DNA of 64,000 nucleotides from Lysobacter sp. MMG2 (GTDB lineage: Bacteria; Pseudomonadota; Gammaproteobacteria; Xanthomonadales; Xanthomonadaceae), in the NCBI RefSeq assembly GCF_016735495.2, contig NZ_JAERQY020000004.1:186001-250000 (forward strand), given 5' to 3'. Of this stretch, positions 36,956-50,533 are shown in pieces (positions within the stretch are counted from its first letter, which is position 1; each line of letters begins with the position of its first letter). The position numbers and the translations under genes are program-made. The notes beneath the pieces are model-generated. The model made no database searches. It had not been told where the DNA came from and saw only the letters and a program-made list of their open reading frames with translations.

Positions 36956-37426
36956 ATGAATCTCAACATGACCTTCTTCGGCCAGATGATCACGTTCATC
37001 GTGCTTATCTGGTTCACGATGAAGTTCATTTGGCCGCCGCTGAACAAGGCGATCGAAGAACGTCAACAAAAGATTGCCGAGGGTCTGGCCGCTGCCGAGC
37101 AGAGCCAGAAGAACCTCGCACAGGCCCAGCAGAGCGTCGATGCCGAGCTGCGTGCCGCGCGTACCAAGGCCAACGAGATCATCGAGCAGGCGCACCAGCG
37201 CGCCAATCAGATCATCGACCAGGCCAAGAACGATGCGGTCGGCGAAGCCAATCGCCAGAAGGCGGCGGCCGAAGCCGAGATCGCCGCGGCGTCCAACCGT
37301 GCCCGCGAGGAACTGCGCAAGCAGGTCTCCACGCTGGCCGTGACCGGCGCCGAGAAGCTGCTAAAGCGCGAAATCGATGCCAACGCCCACAAGGCGCTGC
37401 TCGATGAGCTGGCAGCCCAGCTTTGA
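36956..37426 (+). CDS. atpF: ATP synthase subunit b
   Basis: A 156-residue stator stalk protein. One N-terminal membrane helix ([19 protein letters not shown]) is followed by a long charged helix, rich in Ala, Gln and Glu ([20 protein letters not shown]...), which dimerises as a coiled coil and contacts delta and F1 at its C-terminus. Length equals the E. coli subunit. Confidence 0.95.
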   Translation: MNLNMTFFGQMITFIVLIWFTMKFIWPPLNKAIEERQQKIAEGLAAAEQSQKNLAQAQQSVDAELRAARTKANEIIEQAHQRANQIIDQAKNDAVGEANRQKAAAEAEIAAASNRAREELRKQVSTLAVTGAEKLLKREIDANAHKALLDELAAQL

Positions 37427-37472
37427 TCTGTACGCGGCATCTACCAGGCTCGCTCGAGCGGAATGATCTGAA

Positions 37473-38000
37473 ATGACCCAGGCCTTGACCCTCGCCCGTC
37501 CGTACGCCCGTGCCGCCTTCGCGCTTTCGCGCGAGGGCGGTCGCACCGCTGCGTGGTCGCAGGCGCTCGCCTTCGCTTCGCGCGTGGCCGCCGATCCGCA
37601 GGCCCAGGCGCTGCTCGGACATCCGCTGCTGAACCCGGCCGACGCCGTTGGCCTGCTCGCGCCGGACGGTGCCGATGAAGCGTTCACGCGCTTCCTCGGC
37701 CTGCTGGCCGACAACCGCCGTCTGGCGCTGTTGCCGGAAATCACCGGCCTGTTCGAAGACCTGCGCGCCGAAGCCGAGCGCGTGGTCAAGGCGCGCGTCA
37801 CCGCCGCCAGCGAACTGCCCGGCGCCGAACTCGAGGCCATCAAGGCCGCGCTGAAGAAGCGCTTCGGCCGCGAGGTCGAGATCGAGACGGCGGTCGATGC
37901 CTCGCTGATCGGCGGCGCCGTGATCGACGCGGGCGACGTGGTCATCGATGGCTCGCTGAAGGGCAAGCTCGAACGCCTGCAGTCGACGCTCTCGCAATAA
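37473..38000 (+). CDS. atpH: ATP synthase subunit delta
   Basis: A 175-residue peripheral stalk protein linking subunit b to the top of F1. The N-terminal helical domain begins LTLARPYARAAFALSREGG and the C-terminal part contains the family signature VKARVTAASELPGAELEAIK and LIGGAVIDAGDVVIDGS. It lies 46 bases after atpF. Confidence 0.95.
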   Translation: MTQALTLARPYARAAFALSREGGRTAAWSQALAFASRVAADPQAQALLGHPLLNPADAVGLLAPDGADEAFTRFLGLLADNRRLALLPEITGLFEDLRAEAERVVKARVTAASELPGAELEAIKAALKKRFGREVEIETAVDASLIGGAVIDAGDVVIDGSLKGKLERLQSTLSQ

Positions 38001-38048
38001 CGAATTCATCTGCAAATTCCGGGTAATGCCGGATCAAGGGACTCACCC

Positions 38049-39599
38049 ATGGCAACCACCACGCTCAACCCGTCCGAAATCAGTGAACTGATCAAGACCC
38101 GCATCGAGAAGGTCAAGCTGACCGCCGAAGCGCGCAACGAAGGCACCGTGACGTCGGTGTCGGACGGCATCGTGCGCATCTACGGCCTGGCCGACGTGAT
38201 GCAGGGCGAAATGATCGAGCTGCCGAACAGCACCTACGCGCTCGCGCTGAACCTGGAGCGCGACTCGGTCGGCGCCGTGGTCCTGGGTGACTACGAGCAC
38301 CTGCGCGAAGGCGACGTCGCCAAGACCACCGGCCGCATCCTCGAAGTGCCGGTCGGCCGTGAGCTGCTCGGCCGCGTGGTGAACGCGCTGGGCGAGCCGA
38401 TCGACGGCAAGGGCCCGATCGCCGCCACGCAGACCGCTCCGGTGGAGCGCGTTGCCCCGGGCGTGATCTGGCGCAAGTCGGTCGACCAGCCGGTGCAGAC
38501 CGGTTACAAGACCGTCGACGCGATGATCCCGATCGGCCGCGGCCAGCGCGAGCTGGTCATCGGCGACCGCCAGACCGGCAAGACCGCCCTGGCCATCGAC
38601 GCGGTGATCAACCAGAAGGGCACGGGCATCAAGTGCGTGTACGTGGCGATCGGCCAGAAGGCCTCGACCGTCGCCAACATCGTGCGCAAGCTCGAAGAGA
38701 ACGGCGCCCTGGCGCACACGATCGTCGTGGCCGCCACGGCGTCCGAGTCGGCCGCGATGCAGTACATCAGCGCCTACTCCGGCTGCACGATGGGCGAGTT
38801 CTTCATGGACCGCGGCGAAGACGCGCTGATCGTGTACGACGATCTGTCCAAGCAGGCCGTCGCCTACCGCCAGATCTCGCTGCTGCTCAAGCGCCCGCCG
38901 GGTCGCGAAGCCTATCCGGGCGACGTGTTCTACCTGCACAGCCGCCTGCTCGAGCGCGCCGCGCGCGTGTCCGAGGAGTACGTCGAGAAGTTCACCAACG
39001 GTGAAGTGAAGGGCAAGACCGGTTCGCTGACCGCGCTGCCGATCATCGAAACGCAGGCCGGCGACGTGTCCGCGTTCGTGCCGACCAACGTGATCTCGAT
39101 CACCGACGGCCAGATCTTCCTGGAAACCGACCTGTTCAACGCCGGCATCCGCCCGGCCGTGAACGCCGGTATCTCGGTGTCGCGCGTCGGTGGTGCGGCC
39201 CAGACCAAGATCATCAAGAAGCTCTCGGGCGGCATCCGCATCTCGCTCGCCCAGTACCGTGAGCTGGCTGCGTTCGCGCAGTTCGCCTCCGACCTGGACG
39301 AAGCCACCCGCAAGCAGCTCGAGCGCGGCCAGCGCGTCACCGAGCTGATGAAGCAGAAGCAGTACGCGCCGATGCCGATCGCGCTGCAGGCCCTGTCGAT
39401 CTACGCCGTCAACGAGGGTTACCTCGACGACGTGCCGGTCAACAAGCTCCTGTCGTTCGAAGAAGGCCTGCACTCGCACTTCATCAACACCCAGGGCGAG
39501 CTGGTCAGCAAGATCAACGGCACCGGCAACTGGAACGACGAGATCGAGGCGACCTTCAAGCAGGGCATCGCCGAGTTCAAGCAGACCGGTACTTGGTGA
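38049..39599 (+). CDS. atpA: ATP synthase subunit alpha
   Basis: A 516-residue F1 subunit carrying non-catalytic nucleotide sites. Walker A is [11 protein letters not shown], the Walker B region [17 protein letters not shown], the arginine finger lies in the conserved [11 protein letters not shown] segment, and the N-terminal beta-barrel holds [16 protein letters not shown]. Length and motifs are normal. A palindromic repeat element separates it from atpG. Confidence 0.97.
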   Translation: MATTTLNPSEISELIKTRIEKVKLTAEARNEGTVTSVSDGIVRIYGLADVMQGEMIELPNSTYALALNLERDSVGAVVLGDYEHLREGDVAKTTGRILEVPVGRELLGRVVNALGEPIDGKGPIAATQTAPVERVAPGVIWRKSVDQPVQTGYKTVDAMIPIGRGQRELVIGDRQTGKTALAIDAVINQKGTGIKCVYVAIGQKASTVANIVRKLEENGALAHTIVVAATASESAAMQYISAYSGCTMGEFFMDRGEDALIVYDDLSKQAVAYRQISLLLKRPPGREAYPGDVFYLHSRLLERAARVSEEYVEKFTNGEVKGKTGSLTALPIIETQAGDVSAFVPTNVISITDGQIFLETDLFNAGIRPAVNAGISVSRVGGAAQTKIIKKLSGGIRISLAQYRELAAFAQFASDLDEATRKQLERGQRVTELMKQKQYAPMPIALQALSIYAVNEGYLDDVPVNKLLSFEEGLHSHFINTQGELVSKINGTGNWNDEIEATFKQGIAEFKQTGTW

Positions 39600-39602
39600 A
39601 GC

Positions 39603-39689
39603 CGGGAATCGAATAAGGAGAATCGGGAATCGTAGAAGCCAGAGCAACGTGCTCCTGACGATTCCCCATTCCCGATTCCCCATTCCCGA
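39603..39689. repeat. Palindromic repeat between atpA and atpG
   Basis: The left part repeats gggaatcg units and the right part their complement (gattccccattcccgattcc), around a centre agaagccagagcaacgtgct. It can fold into one long hairpin. A related element lies at 40581. It is inserted within the operon between stop and ribosome binding site of the next gene. Confidence 0.8.
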
Positions 39690-39710
39690 ACGAGCGAAGC
39701 GAGCGAAAAG

Positions 39711-40574
39711 ATGGCAGGCGGACGCGAAATCAAATCCAAGATCAAGAGCGTGCAGAACACCCGCAAGGTGACGCGCGCGCTCGAGATGGTCTCGGCTTCC
39801 AAGATCCGCAAGGCGCAGGAACGCATGAAGGTCTCGCGTCCGTATGCGCGCGTGATGAAGCAGGTCATCGGCCACCTGGCGCAGGCCAATTCCGACTACC
39901 AGCATCCGTACCTGGTCGAGCGCCAGGACGTGAAGCGCGTCGGCTACATCATCGTGTCGTCGGACCGCGGCCTGGCCGGCGGCCTGAACAACAACCTGTT
40001 CCGCAAACTGCTGGGCGAGTTCCGCAAGTGGCAGGAGCAGGGCGTCGAGATCGACGTGGTCACCATCGGCCAGAAGGCGTCGGTGTTCTTCCGTCGCATC
40101 AAGGTCAACATGGTCGGCTCGGTCACGCACCTGGGCGACCAGCCGAAGCTGGAACAGCTGGTCGGCGTCATCAAGGTGATGCTGGACGGCTACAGCGCCG
40201 GCAACCTGGACCGCGTCTTCATCTGCTACAACGACTTCGTCAACACGATGACGCAGCGCGCGGCGTTCGACCAGCTGCTGCCGTTGCCGCCGGCGGAGAC
40301 GCAGGTCGCCAAGCACGACTGGGACTACATCTACGAGCCCGACGCGGCGACCGTGCTGGAGCACGTGCTCAACCGTTACGTCGAGTCGCTGGTGTACCAG
40401 GCGGTGCTGGAGAACGTGGCCTCCGAGCATGCCGCGCGCATGGTCGCGATGAAGGCCGCCTCCGACAACGCCACCAAGCTGATCGGCACGCTGAACCTGG
40501 TCTACAACAAGGCCCGCCAGGCGGCGATCACCCAGGAAATCTCGGAAATCGTCGGCGGCGCCGCGGCGGTGTAA
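39711..40574 (+). CDS. atpG: ATP synthase subunit gamma
   Basis: The 287-residue central rotor shaft. The N-terminal helix is conserved ([21 protein letters not shown]) and the C-terminal helix ends the family way ([38 protein letters not shown]). The middle Rossmann-like domain has [17 protein letters not shown]. Its start is 21 bases after a repeat element; a gcgagcgaaaag tract serves as the only upstream purine-rich site. Confidence 0.96.
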   Translation: MAGGREIKSKIKSVQNTRKVTRALEMVSASKIRKAQERMKVSRPYARVMKQVIGHLAQANSDYQHPYLVERQDVKRVGYIIVSSDRGLAGGLNNNLFRKLLGEFRKWQEQGVEIDVVTIGQKASVFFRRIKVNMVGSVTHLGDQPKLEQLVGVIKVMLDGYSAGNLDRVFICYNDFVNTMTQRAAFDQLLPLPPAETQVAKHDWDYIYEPDAATVLEHVLNRYVESLVYQAVLENVASEHAARMVAMKAASDNATKLIGTLNLVYNKARQAAITQEISEIVGGAAAV

Positions 40575-42125
<1,551 letters not shown>

Positions 42126-42139
42126 TCCGTTGATCTTGT

Positions 42140-42235
42140 CCCCTCTCCCGCTTGCGGGAGAGGGTTAGGGTGAGGGCTCTGCCTTCACCCTCACCCCAGC
42201 CCTCTCCCGCAAACGGGAGAGGGGGACAAAGCAGA
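42140..42235. repeat. Palindromic repeat between atpD and atpC
   Basis: Left unit cccctctcccgcttgcggga with gagggttagggtgaggg, right unit its inverse (ccctcaccccagccctctcc, gcaaacgggagagggg). It belongs to the same family as the units at 9830, 24601 and 27090. It ends 14 bases before the atpC start, so it may affect translation of epsilon. Confidence 0.85.
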
Positions 42236-42249
42236 AAGGCACGTTCTCT

Positions 42250-42675
42250 ATGGCATCCACGATTCGTTGCGACATCGTCAGCGCCGAGCAGGAAATCTTC
42301 CACGGCGAGGCCGAGCTGGTCGTCGCCACCGGTGAGATCGGCGAGCTCGGCATCGCGCCGAAGCACGCGCCGCTGATCACGCGCCTCAAGCCGGGCAAGG
42401 TCGTCGTGACCCTGCCGGGCGGCGAGCAGTTGGACTTCGCGATCTCCGGCGGCATCCTTGAGGTGCAGCCCACCGTCGTCACCGTGCTGGCCGACACCGC
42501 CGTGCGCGCGCAGGACATCGACGAAGCCGCCGTCCGCGCCGCGAAGGAAGAGGCCGAGCGGATCCTGTCGAAGAAGGATCCGAAGATGAGCATGGAAGAG
42601 GCCCAGTCGCAGTTGGCGATGAGCATCGCCCAGCTCAGTGCGCTGGAGCGTCTGCGCAAGAACATGAAGCATTGA
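42250..42675 (+). CDS. atpC: ATP synthase subunit epsilon
   Basis: The 141-residue rotor subunit. The N-terminal beta-sandwich has [39 protein letters not shown] and [20 protein letters not shown]; the C-terminal part is two helices ([20 protein letters not shown] and [13 protein letters not shown]) able to inhibit ATP hydrolysis. It is the last gene of the operon, followed by a terminator. Confidence 0.95.
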   Translation: MASTIRCDIVSAEQEIFHGEAELVVATGEIGELGIAPKHAPLITRLKPGKVVVTLPGGEQLDFAISGGILEVQPTVVTVLADTAVRAQDIDEAAVRAAKEEAERILSKKDPKMSMEEAQSQLAMSIAQLSALERLRKNMKH

Positions 42676-42707
42676 GTCCCGCGCTGGCCGCACGGCCGGC
42701 TGCGGAC

Positions 42708-42742
42708 AAGAAAAACGCCGGCAATGCCGGCGTTTTTCTTTG
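42708..42742 (+). terminator. Rho-independent terminator of the atp operon
   Basis: Arms AAAAACGCCGGC and GCCGGCGTTTTT around AAT, ending in a T-run. The symmetry (A-run on the other strand) allows it to act on the convergent GtrA gene too. Confidence 0.92.
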
Positions 42743-42756
42743 GTGCCGAAGCTGCC

Positions 42757-43161
42757 TCAGCGCCGGTAGACCCAGTGCCGCGAGAGCACGAAGCCTACCG
42801 AGGCCAGGACGAGCTCAATGGCCGGTTTGGCGACCCAGGCCCACTGCAGACCCACCGTGTCGTCGACATGGCCCAGAGACCACGTGCTCACCACCGTCGT
42901 GGCGATCCACATCGTCAGGAAACGCGCGAACTGTCGCCGCCCCACCTTGGTGTCCTCTCCGGCGAAGGTGACGCGCCCGTTGAGCCAGAAGCCCAGCACG
43001 GCACCGCTCACCCGACCCAGGACGTTTGCCGGCTCCACGGCCAGGCCCATCGCGCTCAGCGACACGAACATCGCCCAGTCGACCAGCAACTGGAGCAGGC
43101 CTATCACGAGGTAGCTGCTGCCCTGGCGGACCAACGGGGAGCCGGAAAACCATCTGCGCAT
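42757..43161 (-). CDS. GtrA family membrane protein
   Basis: A 134-residue protein with four helices in the GtrA arrangement: QGSSYLVIGLLQLLVDWAMF, then GRVSGAVLGFWLNGRVTFAG with the conserved N-x-x-x-T-F, ARFLTMWIATTVVSTW and a final ELVLASVGFVLSRHWVYRR. GtrA-type proteins are proposed flippases for undecaprenyl-phosphate-glucose or other lipid-linked sugars. No glycosyltransferase is adjacent, so the partner is unknown. ATG 43161 is preferred over GTG 43167. Confidence 0.9.
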   Translation of the reverse strand: MRRWFSGSPLVRQGSSYLVIGLLQLLVDWAMFVSLSAMGLAVEPANVLGRVSGAVLGFWLNGRVTFAGEDTKVGRRQFARFLTMWIATTVVSTWSLGHVDDTVGLQWAWVAKPAIELVLASVGFVLSRHWVYRR

Positions 43162-43301
43162 GCGCACATTCTAGACAGGGCCGCGTCAGGCCGCCGGTGC
43201 GGAACCCTCCGGCCTTCAGGTAGTGTCGGGTCGATCCGGGCGGGCATCGCGATTGCTAAGATTCCGCCACATCTTAAGGTCGCACAGCACAGGATGGCCG
43301 C

Positions 43302-44672
43302 ATGAACCCGTTACACGTCGTGATCCTCGCAGCCGGCGAGGGCAAGCGGATGAAATCCTCCACGGCCAAGGTGCTGCAGAAGATTGCGGGCAAGCCGATG
43401 CTGGGCCATGTGATCGATACCGCGCGCCAGCTGGGAGCCACGGGGATTCACGTGGTCTACGGTCACGGCGGCGAGCAGGTACGCGCGGCCTTCGCCGACC
43501 AGACCGATCTGCACTGGACCGAACAGGAGCAGCGCCTGGGCACGGGCCACGCCGTGCAGCAGGCGATGCCGTCCATTCCAGTCGATGCGCGCGTGCTCAT
43601 TCTTTACGGCGACGTGCCGCTGATCACCACCGAGACCTTGCAGCGCCTGCTGGCCGCACCAGGCCGCATCGCCGTGCTGGTGGCGGACCTGCAGGACCCG
43701 ACCGGCTACGGCCGCATCGTGCGCGACACGCAGGGGCGTGTCGGCCGCATCGTCGAACACAAGGACGCAGACGACGAGCAGCGCGAGATCCGCACCGTCA
43801 ATACCGGCATCCTCGTGGCCGATGGCGAAGCACTGCGTCGCTGGCTTCAGCATCTGGGCAACGACAACGCGCAGGGCGAGTACTACCTCACCGACGTGTT
43901 CGCGTCGGCGGCCGCCGAATTCAACGCGGCGGAGATGGTGCATGTGCAGGACCCGCTCGAAGTCGAGGGCGCCAACGATGCATGGCAGCTTGCGCAGCTC
44001 GAACGCGCGTTCCAGCGTCGTGCAGCGCGCGCGCTGTGCATGCAGGGCGCCCGCCTCGCAGACCCCTCGCGTTATGACCAGCGAGGCGATGTCCGTGTCG
44101 GTCGTGATGTGGAGATCGACGTGGACGTCGTGCTGGAAGGCAACGTCGTGCTCGGCGACGGCGTGCGCATCGGCCCCTTCTGCCGGCTCAAGGACGTGAC
44201 GCTGGGCCCGGGCACGGAGGTGCGTGCGCACTGCGACATGGACGGCGTCATCGTCGAAGGGGCCGCGCAGATCGGTCCCTATTCGCGCCTGCGTCCGGGC
44301 ACCGTGCTGGCCGACGGCGTGCACGTGGGTAACTTCGTCGAGACCAAGAACACGCGCATCGGCGTGACCAGCAAGGCCAACCACCTCACTTACCTGGGCG
44401 ACACGGTGATCGGTGCGGGCGTCAACGTCGGCGCGGGTACCATCACCTGCAACTACGATGGCGTGAACAAGTCCAGGACCACCATCGAGGATGGCGCGTT
44501 CATCGGCTCCAACTCCTCGCTGGTGGCGCCGGTCACCATCGGCAAGGATGCCACCATCGCCGCGGGCTCCGTCGTCACGCGCGATGCGCCCGAAGGCAAG
44601 CTCACCGTCGCGCGTGCGCGGCAGGCGACCATCGAAGGGTGGCAACGGCCGAAGAAGAAGCCGAAGGTGTAG
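43302..44672 (+). CDS. glmU: Bifunctional GlmU (GlcNAc-1-P uridyltransferase/acetyltransferase)
   Basis: A 456-residue enzyme making UDP-GlcNAc for peptidoglycan and LPS. The N-terminal pyrophosphorylase domain opens [20 protein letters not shown] and contains [15 protein letters not shown]; the C-terminal left-handed beta-helix contains the hexapeptide repeats and [26 protein letters not shown] and [10 protein letters not shown]. Both active sites look complete. It faces glmS, the enzyme two steps upstream in the pathway, across 400 bases. Confidence 0.97.
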   Translation: MNPLHVVILAAGEGKRMKSSTAKVLQKIAGKPMLGHVIDTARQLGATGIHVVYGHGGEQVRAAFADQTDLHWTEQEQRLGTGHAVQQAMPSIPVDARVLILYGDVPLITTETLQRLLAAPGRIAVLVADLQDPTGYGRIVRDTQGRVGRIVEHKDADDEQREIRTVNTGILVADGEALRRWLQHLGNDNAQGEYYLTDVFASAAAEFNAAEMVHVQDPLEVEGANDAWQLAQLERAFQRRAARALCMQGARLADPSRYDQRGDVRVGRDVEIDVDVVLEGNVVLGDGVRIGPFCRLKDVTLGPGTEVRAHCDMDGVIVEGAAQIGPYSRLRPGTVLADGVHVGNFVETKNTRIGVTSKANHLTYLGDTVIGAGVNVGAGTITCNYDGVNKSRTTIEDGAFIGSNSSLVAPVTIGKDATIAAGSVVTRDAPEGKLTVARARQATIEGWQRPKKKPKV

Positions 44673-45075
44673 GCGGACGTCAGGATCTTCGCCGCAAGTA
44701 AGGGCGTTGCCGGTGACGAACAGTGGGAGGAAAGTGCCCGCCTTGCCTCGCAGCACAGGCAAGACGTCCGTGGAAAAAGGCCGCTGAAAAGCGTGTCGCT
44801 GCGCTGATCCTCGCATTGACGCCCCAACCGCCGAACTTCGCGACCAATGTGCGTGATCGCGACGGGCCGGTCGAAATTAACACCGGGCGCGGATGTGCAT
44901 TGCGAGACAGTTTCGCCGATCGATGCCGTACGACGCGAAGTCAGCCCGGGTGGCTGCGTGATCAGTGCGCGACTCGGTTCGCATCGAGTGCGCCGAAGAG
45001 AGTTCGCCAAGCTTCACGGCCGGCTGAGTGGCCCTGCCGTGAAGCTGACAAGAAAGTGCGAACGCCGTAGTCGGC
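44673..45075. other. Intergenic region between convergent glmU and glmS
   Basis: About 400 bases, unusually long for convergent genes. No ORF looks like a protein. A hairpin with 9-base arms (CTTCACGGC/GCCGTGAAG) around 17 bases lies at 45017-45042 and may terminate either gene, though no T-run follows. Base composition is lower in GC than the genes, so this may be a decayed segment. Confidence 0.4.
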
Positions 45076-46908
<1,833 letters not shown>

Positions 46909-47102
46909 GCAGCGCAACTCCAGAGCAGGAAGGCGACCAGTTTAGCGGGAGGTACGCGACGCCTGCTGTACAGCGGACAGCCGGGTGTCCGCGCGGACGC
47001 CCCGGACACGGTGCGTCCGACGCAAGTGGTTGAAATTTAAGACATGAGAAGTTGGCACGGTCCATGCTCGTAATGAGGGCATCCCGACTCGTCCCAGACC
47101 GC

Positions 47103-48392
47103 ATGATCCGCGACACCTCCGGCCAAGACCGCGTTATCGCCGCGCCTCCCGCCCATCCCCGCCGCAAGCAGCTGCTCATCGGCGGCGGCGTGGCGGCCGC
47201 ACTGCTGCTGGCCTTGAGCGTGCCCACGCTGGGCCGCTGGCTCGGCGCCGGGCAGTCCGTGAGTGGCGAGCGCCTGCGCACGGCCGAGGTCCATCGCGGC
47301 ACGCTGGTGCGGGACGTGGCGGTGCAGGGGCGCATGGTCGCCGCCGTCAGCCCGACCCTGTACGCGCCCGCCGCCGGCACCGTCACCCTGAAGGTCCGGG
47401 CCGGCGACACGATCAAGCAGGGCCAGACGTTGGCCTTGATCGACAGCCCGGAGCTGCGCAGCAAGCTCGTCCAGGAGCAATCCACCCTCGCCAGCCTGCA
47501 GGCCGAAGCCGGCCGCGCCGCGCTGGACGCGCAACTGGCGCGCTCCACCGCGCAGAAGGCGCTGGACCAGGCCGAGATCGACCGCACTGCCGCCCTGCGC
47601 GACCTGGAGCGCAGCCAGCGCGGCTTCGAGGGCGGCGCGGTGTCGAGCATCGAGGTCGCCCGCGCGCAGGACACGCTGAAGAAGGCCGACATCGGCCTGT
47701 CGCACGCACAGCGCGACTACGGCCTGCAGGATCGCGGCGCCGGTCTGGACACGCGCAACAAGCACCTGCTCGCGCAGCGCCAGCAGGCGCTCGTCGACGA
47801 ACTGCAACGCCAGGTGGACGAACTCAACATCCGCTCGCCCGTGGACGGCATGGTCGGCACGGTCAACATCACCGACCGCACCGTGGTGCCGCTGAACCAG
47901 CCGCTGCTGGTGGTCGTCGACCTGCGCGAGCTGGAAGTGGAACTGCCCGTGCCGGAAAGCTACGCCGACGACCTGCGCCTGGGCATGGGCGCGGAGATCA
48001 GCTACGGCGGGCAGAAGTACAACGGCACGCTGCGTTCGGTTTCGCCTGAAGTGGTGAACGGTCAGGTGATGGCGCGCGTGCGTTTCGCCGAACAGCAGCC
48101 CGACAACAAGCGCCCCACCGGCCTTCGCCAGAACCAGCGCGTCAGCACGCGCGTGATGATCGAAGAAAAGCCCAACGTGCTGATGGTCCAGCGTGGCCCG
48201 TTCCTCGACACCGGCGGCGGTCGCGTCGCCTACGTCATGGACGGCGACACCGCCGTCAAGACTTCCATCACCACCGGCGCCAGCAGTCTGTCCGACGTGG
48301 AAGTGCTGTCGGGCCTGAAGCCGGGCGACCGCATCGTCATCTCCGACACCACCGCATTCAACGGCGCCGACGAAGTCATGGTCAACGATTGA
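47103..48392 (+). CDS. Periplasmic adaptor (HlyD/MacA-type) of an ABC efflux system
   Basis: A 429-residue membrane-fusion protein from the MIRDTSGQD start (the start codon is uncertain; in-frame ATGs at 47064 and 47073 also exist). One N-terminal helix (QLLIGGGVAAALLLALSV) anchors it. Then come a half-lipoyl domain (LYAPAAGTVTLKVRAGDTIKQG), a coiled-coil hairpin (about residues 120-235), the second lipoyl half (IRSPVDGMVGTVNITD) and barrel domains. Adaptors of this kind work with MacB-type permeases. It heads a six-gene same-strand cluster ending in a two-component pair. Confidence 0.9.
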   Translation: MIRDTSGQDRVIAAPPAHPRRKQLLIGGGVAAALLLALSVPTLGRWLGAGQSVSGERLRTAEVHRGTLVRDVAVQGRMVAAVSPTLYAPAAGTVTLKVRAGDTIKQGQTLALIDSPELRSKLVQEQSTLASLQAEAGRAALDAQLARSTAQKALDQAEIDRTAALRDLERSQRGFEGGAVSSIEVARAQDTLKKADIGLSHAQRDYGLQDRGAGLDTRNKHLLAQRQQALVDELQRQVDELNIRSPVDGMVGTVNITDRTVVPLNQPLLVVVDLRELEVELPVPESYADDLRLGMGAEISYGGQKYNGTLRSVSPEVVNGQVMARVRFAEQQPDNKRPTGLRQNQRVSTRVMIEEKPNVLMVQRGPFLDTGGGRVAYVMDGDTAVKTSITTGASSLSDVEVLSGLKPGDRIVISDTTAFNGADEVMVND

Positions 48393-48454
48393 GCCGCGCG
48401 ACGCATCACACCCGCATCCACATCGACGAACACACGCACCACCAGGAGCCCGCC

Positions 48455-49186
48455 ATGCTGAAGATGACCCACCTGAGCAAGGTCTACCGCACCCACATGA
48501 TCGAGACGCATGCGTTGCGCGGCTTCGACATCCACGTGCGCGAAGGCGAGTTCGTCGCCGTCACCGGGCCGTCGGGCTCGGGCAAGACGACGTTCCTCAA
48601 CATCGCCGGATTGCTGGAGGATTTCAGCGATGGCGACTACCTGCTCGACGGCGTATCGGTGAAGGGCCTGGACGACAACGCACGTTCGCGGCTGCGCAAC
48701 GAGAAGATCGGCTTCATCTTCCAGGGCTTCAACCTGATCCCCGACCTCAACCTGTTCGACAACATCGACGTGCCCCTGCGCTACCGCCGCATGGGCGCGG
48801 CCGAGCGCAAGCAGCGCATCGAGCATGCGTTGGGCCGCGTGGGCCTGACCTCGCGCATGAAGCACTACCCGTCCGAACTCTCCGGCGGCCAGCAGCAGCG
48901 TGTCGCCATCGCACGTGCACTGGCCGGTTCGCCGCGCCTGCTGCTCGCCGACGAGCCCACCGGAAACCTCGATTCGCTGATGGCGCGCGGCGTGATGGAG
49001 CTGCTGGAGGAGATCCACGCGCAGGGCACGACCATCGTGATGGTCACGCACGATCCGGAGCTCGCCGCGCGCGCGCAGCGCAACGTGCACATCATCGACG
49101 GCCAGGTCACCGACCTCGACGATGCCCCGCGCCTGGGCGGCGAAGTGGCCGCCGCGACCGCCGCCGCCGCTGTGACGGCCGGCTGA
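48455..49186 (+). CDS. ABC transporter ATP-binding protein (MacB/LolD-type)
   Basis: A 243-residue ATPase. Walker A is GPSGSGKTTFLN, the signature LSGGQQQRVAIARAL, Walker [14 protein letters not shown] and H-loop VTHDPEL. The Q-loop region FIFQGFNLIPDLNLFDNI is typical of MacB/LolD-type (energy-coupled, mechanotransmission) ABC proteins. The start at 48455 follows an agga site; the frame extends 22 codons upstream with repetitive His-rich sequence. Its permeases are encoded next, as two separate proteins. Confidence 0.93.
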   Translation: MLKMTHLSKVYRTHMIETHALRGFDIHVREGEFVAVTGPSGSGKTTFLNIAGLLEDFSDGDYLLDGVSVKGLDDNARSRLRNEKIGFIFQGFNLIPDLNLFDNIDVPLRYRRMGAAERKQRIEHALGRVGLTSRMKHYPSELSGGQQQRVAIARALAGSPRLLLADEPTGNLDSLMARGVMELLEEIHAQGTTIVMVTHDPELAARAQRNVHIIDGQVTDLDDAPRLGGEVAAATAAAAVTAG

Positions 49187-49197
49187 GGAGGGCGCCC

Positions 49198-50517
49198 ATG
49201 TTCACCTACTACCTGCGCCTGGCGATGATCTCGCTCAAGCGCAACCGCATCCTCACCGCGTTGATGGTCACGGCGATCGCATTGGGCATCGGCATGTCGA
49301 TGACCTCGATGACGGTGCTGCACATGATGGCCAGCAACCCGATGTCCTACAAAGACGAACAGGTCCGCCGCGTGCAGCTGGACAACTGGGACGTCAACGA
49401 GCCGTGGGACGAGGACAACCCGACCGAGCCGCCGGACCTGATGACCTATCAGGACGCCAACAACCTCGTGCAGGCGCACAAGGCCGAGCACGAAGCGGCG
49501 TTCTTCCCCAACGTGCTTCCGCTGGAGCCGGACAAGCGCGAGATCAAGCCCTACATGGTCGAAGCGCTGTTCACCACCTCGGGTTTCTTCCCGATCTTCG
49601 AGCCGCCCTTCCGCTACGGCACCGGCTGGACGCCCGCCGAAGACCGCAACGCCGCGCGTGTGGCGGTGATCGACAGCGAGACCAACGACAAGATCTTCGG
49701 TGGCGAGAACAGCGTCGGCCGCAAGCTTCGCCTGGGTGGCGAGGACTTCACCGTCGTGGGCGTGCTGGAGAAGTGGAGGCCGACGCCGCGCGTCTACCAT
49801 GTCGCCAACGGCGCGTTCAACGATCCGCAGTCGGTGTTCGTGCCGTTCGCCTTCGGCATCGAGAAGCAGCTCAACAGCAACTCCAACAACAGCTGCTACA
49901 AGGATTCCGGGCCGGGCTATCAGGGACTGCTGACATCGGACTGCATCTGGATCGACATGTGGGTGCAGGTCAAGGACGAGGCCGACGCGCAACGCTACCT
50001 GAGCTTCCTCAACGACTACGTCGGCGAGCAGAAGAAGGCCGGCCGCTTCCCGCGCCCGGTGAACAACCGCGTGTACACCGTGTCGCAATTCCTCGAGGCG
50101 CAGCGTGTCGTCGGTCGTGACGTGCGCACGCAGGTGTGGCTGGCGTTTGCATTCTTCGCGGTGTGCCTGATCAACACCGTGGGTCTGCTGCTGGCCAAGT
50201 TCATGGGCAAGGCGCCGGAAATCGGCCTGCGTCGTGCGGTGGGCGCCAGCAAGCCGGCGGTCTTCGCGCAGTACCTCACCGAATCGGGGCTGGTCGGCGT
50301 CGCCGGCGGTTTGCTCGGGCTGGTGCTGACCGGGCTGGGCCTGCTTGCGCTGCGCAAGCTCTACGCGGGCACCTCGATCGAGAAGCTTGCGGAGCTGGAC
50401 TGGACCATGGTCGGCCTGTCGTTGCTGATCGCCCTGGTCGCCAGTCTGATCGCCGGCCTCTACCCGACGTGGCGCGCCTGCCAGGTGCAGCCGGCCACGC
50501 AGCTGAAGACGCAGTAA
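49198..50517 (+). CDS. ABC transporter permease, MacB/FtsX-type (1)
   Basis: A 439-residue protein with the MacB-type topology: helix 1 (about residues 20-42), a large periplasmic core (about 45-310, including GENSVGRKLRLGGEDFTVVGVLEKW), then three C-terminal helices with GLRRAVGASKPAVFAQYLTE, the FtsX signature. It overlaps no neighbour; 11 bases separate it from the ATPase gene and 16 from the next permease. With its sibling it probably forms a heterodimer. Confidence 0.92.
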   Translation: MFTYYLRLAMISLKRNRILTALMVTAIALGIGMSMTSMTVLHMMASNPMSYKDEQVRRVQLDNWDVNEPWDEDNPTEPPDLMTYQDANNLVQAHKAEHEAAFFPNVLPLEPDKREIKPYMVEALFTTSGFFPIFEPPFRYGTGWTPAEDRNAARVAVIDSETNDKIFGGENSVGRKLRLGGEDFTVVGVLEKWRPTPRVYHVANGAFNDPQSVFVPFAFGIEKQLNSNSNNSCYKDSGPGYQGLLTSDCIWIDMWVQVKDEADAQRYLSFLNDYVGEQKKAGRFPRPVNNRVYTVSQFLEAQRVVGRDVRTQVWLAFAFFAVCLINTVGLLLAKFMGKAPEIGLRRAVGASKPAVFAQYLTESGLVGVAGGLLGLVLTGLGLLALRKLYAGTSIEKLAELDWTMVGLSLLIALVASLIAGLYPTWRACQVQPATQLKTQ

Positions 50518-50533
50518 TCGCGAGGACATCACC

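Noticed and set aside
38043-40430. 795-residue open frame opposite atpA and atpG
   Set aside because: His/Arg/Val/Asp-rich mirror translation of conserved ATP synthase genes; not a gene.
46909-47102. Considered a glmS ribozyme or similar leader upstream of glmS
   Set aside because: The segment is short, lacks the ribozyme core pattern, and such ribozymes are confined mainly to Gram-positive bacteria.
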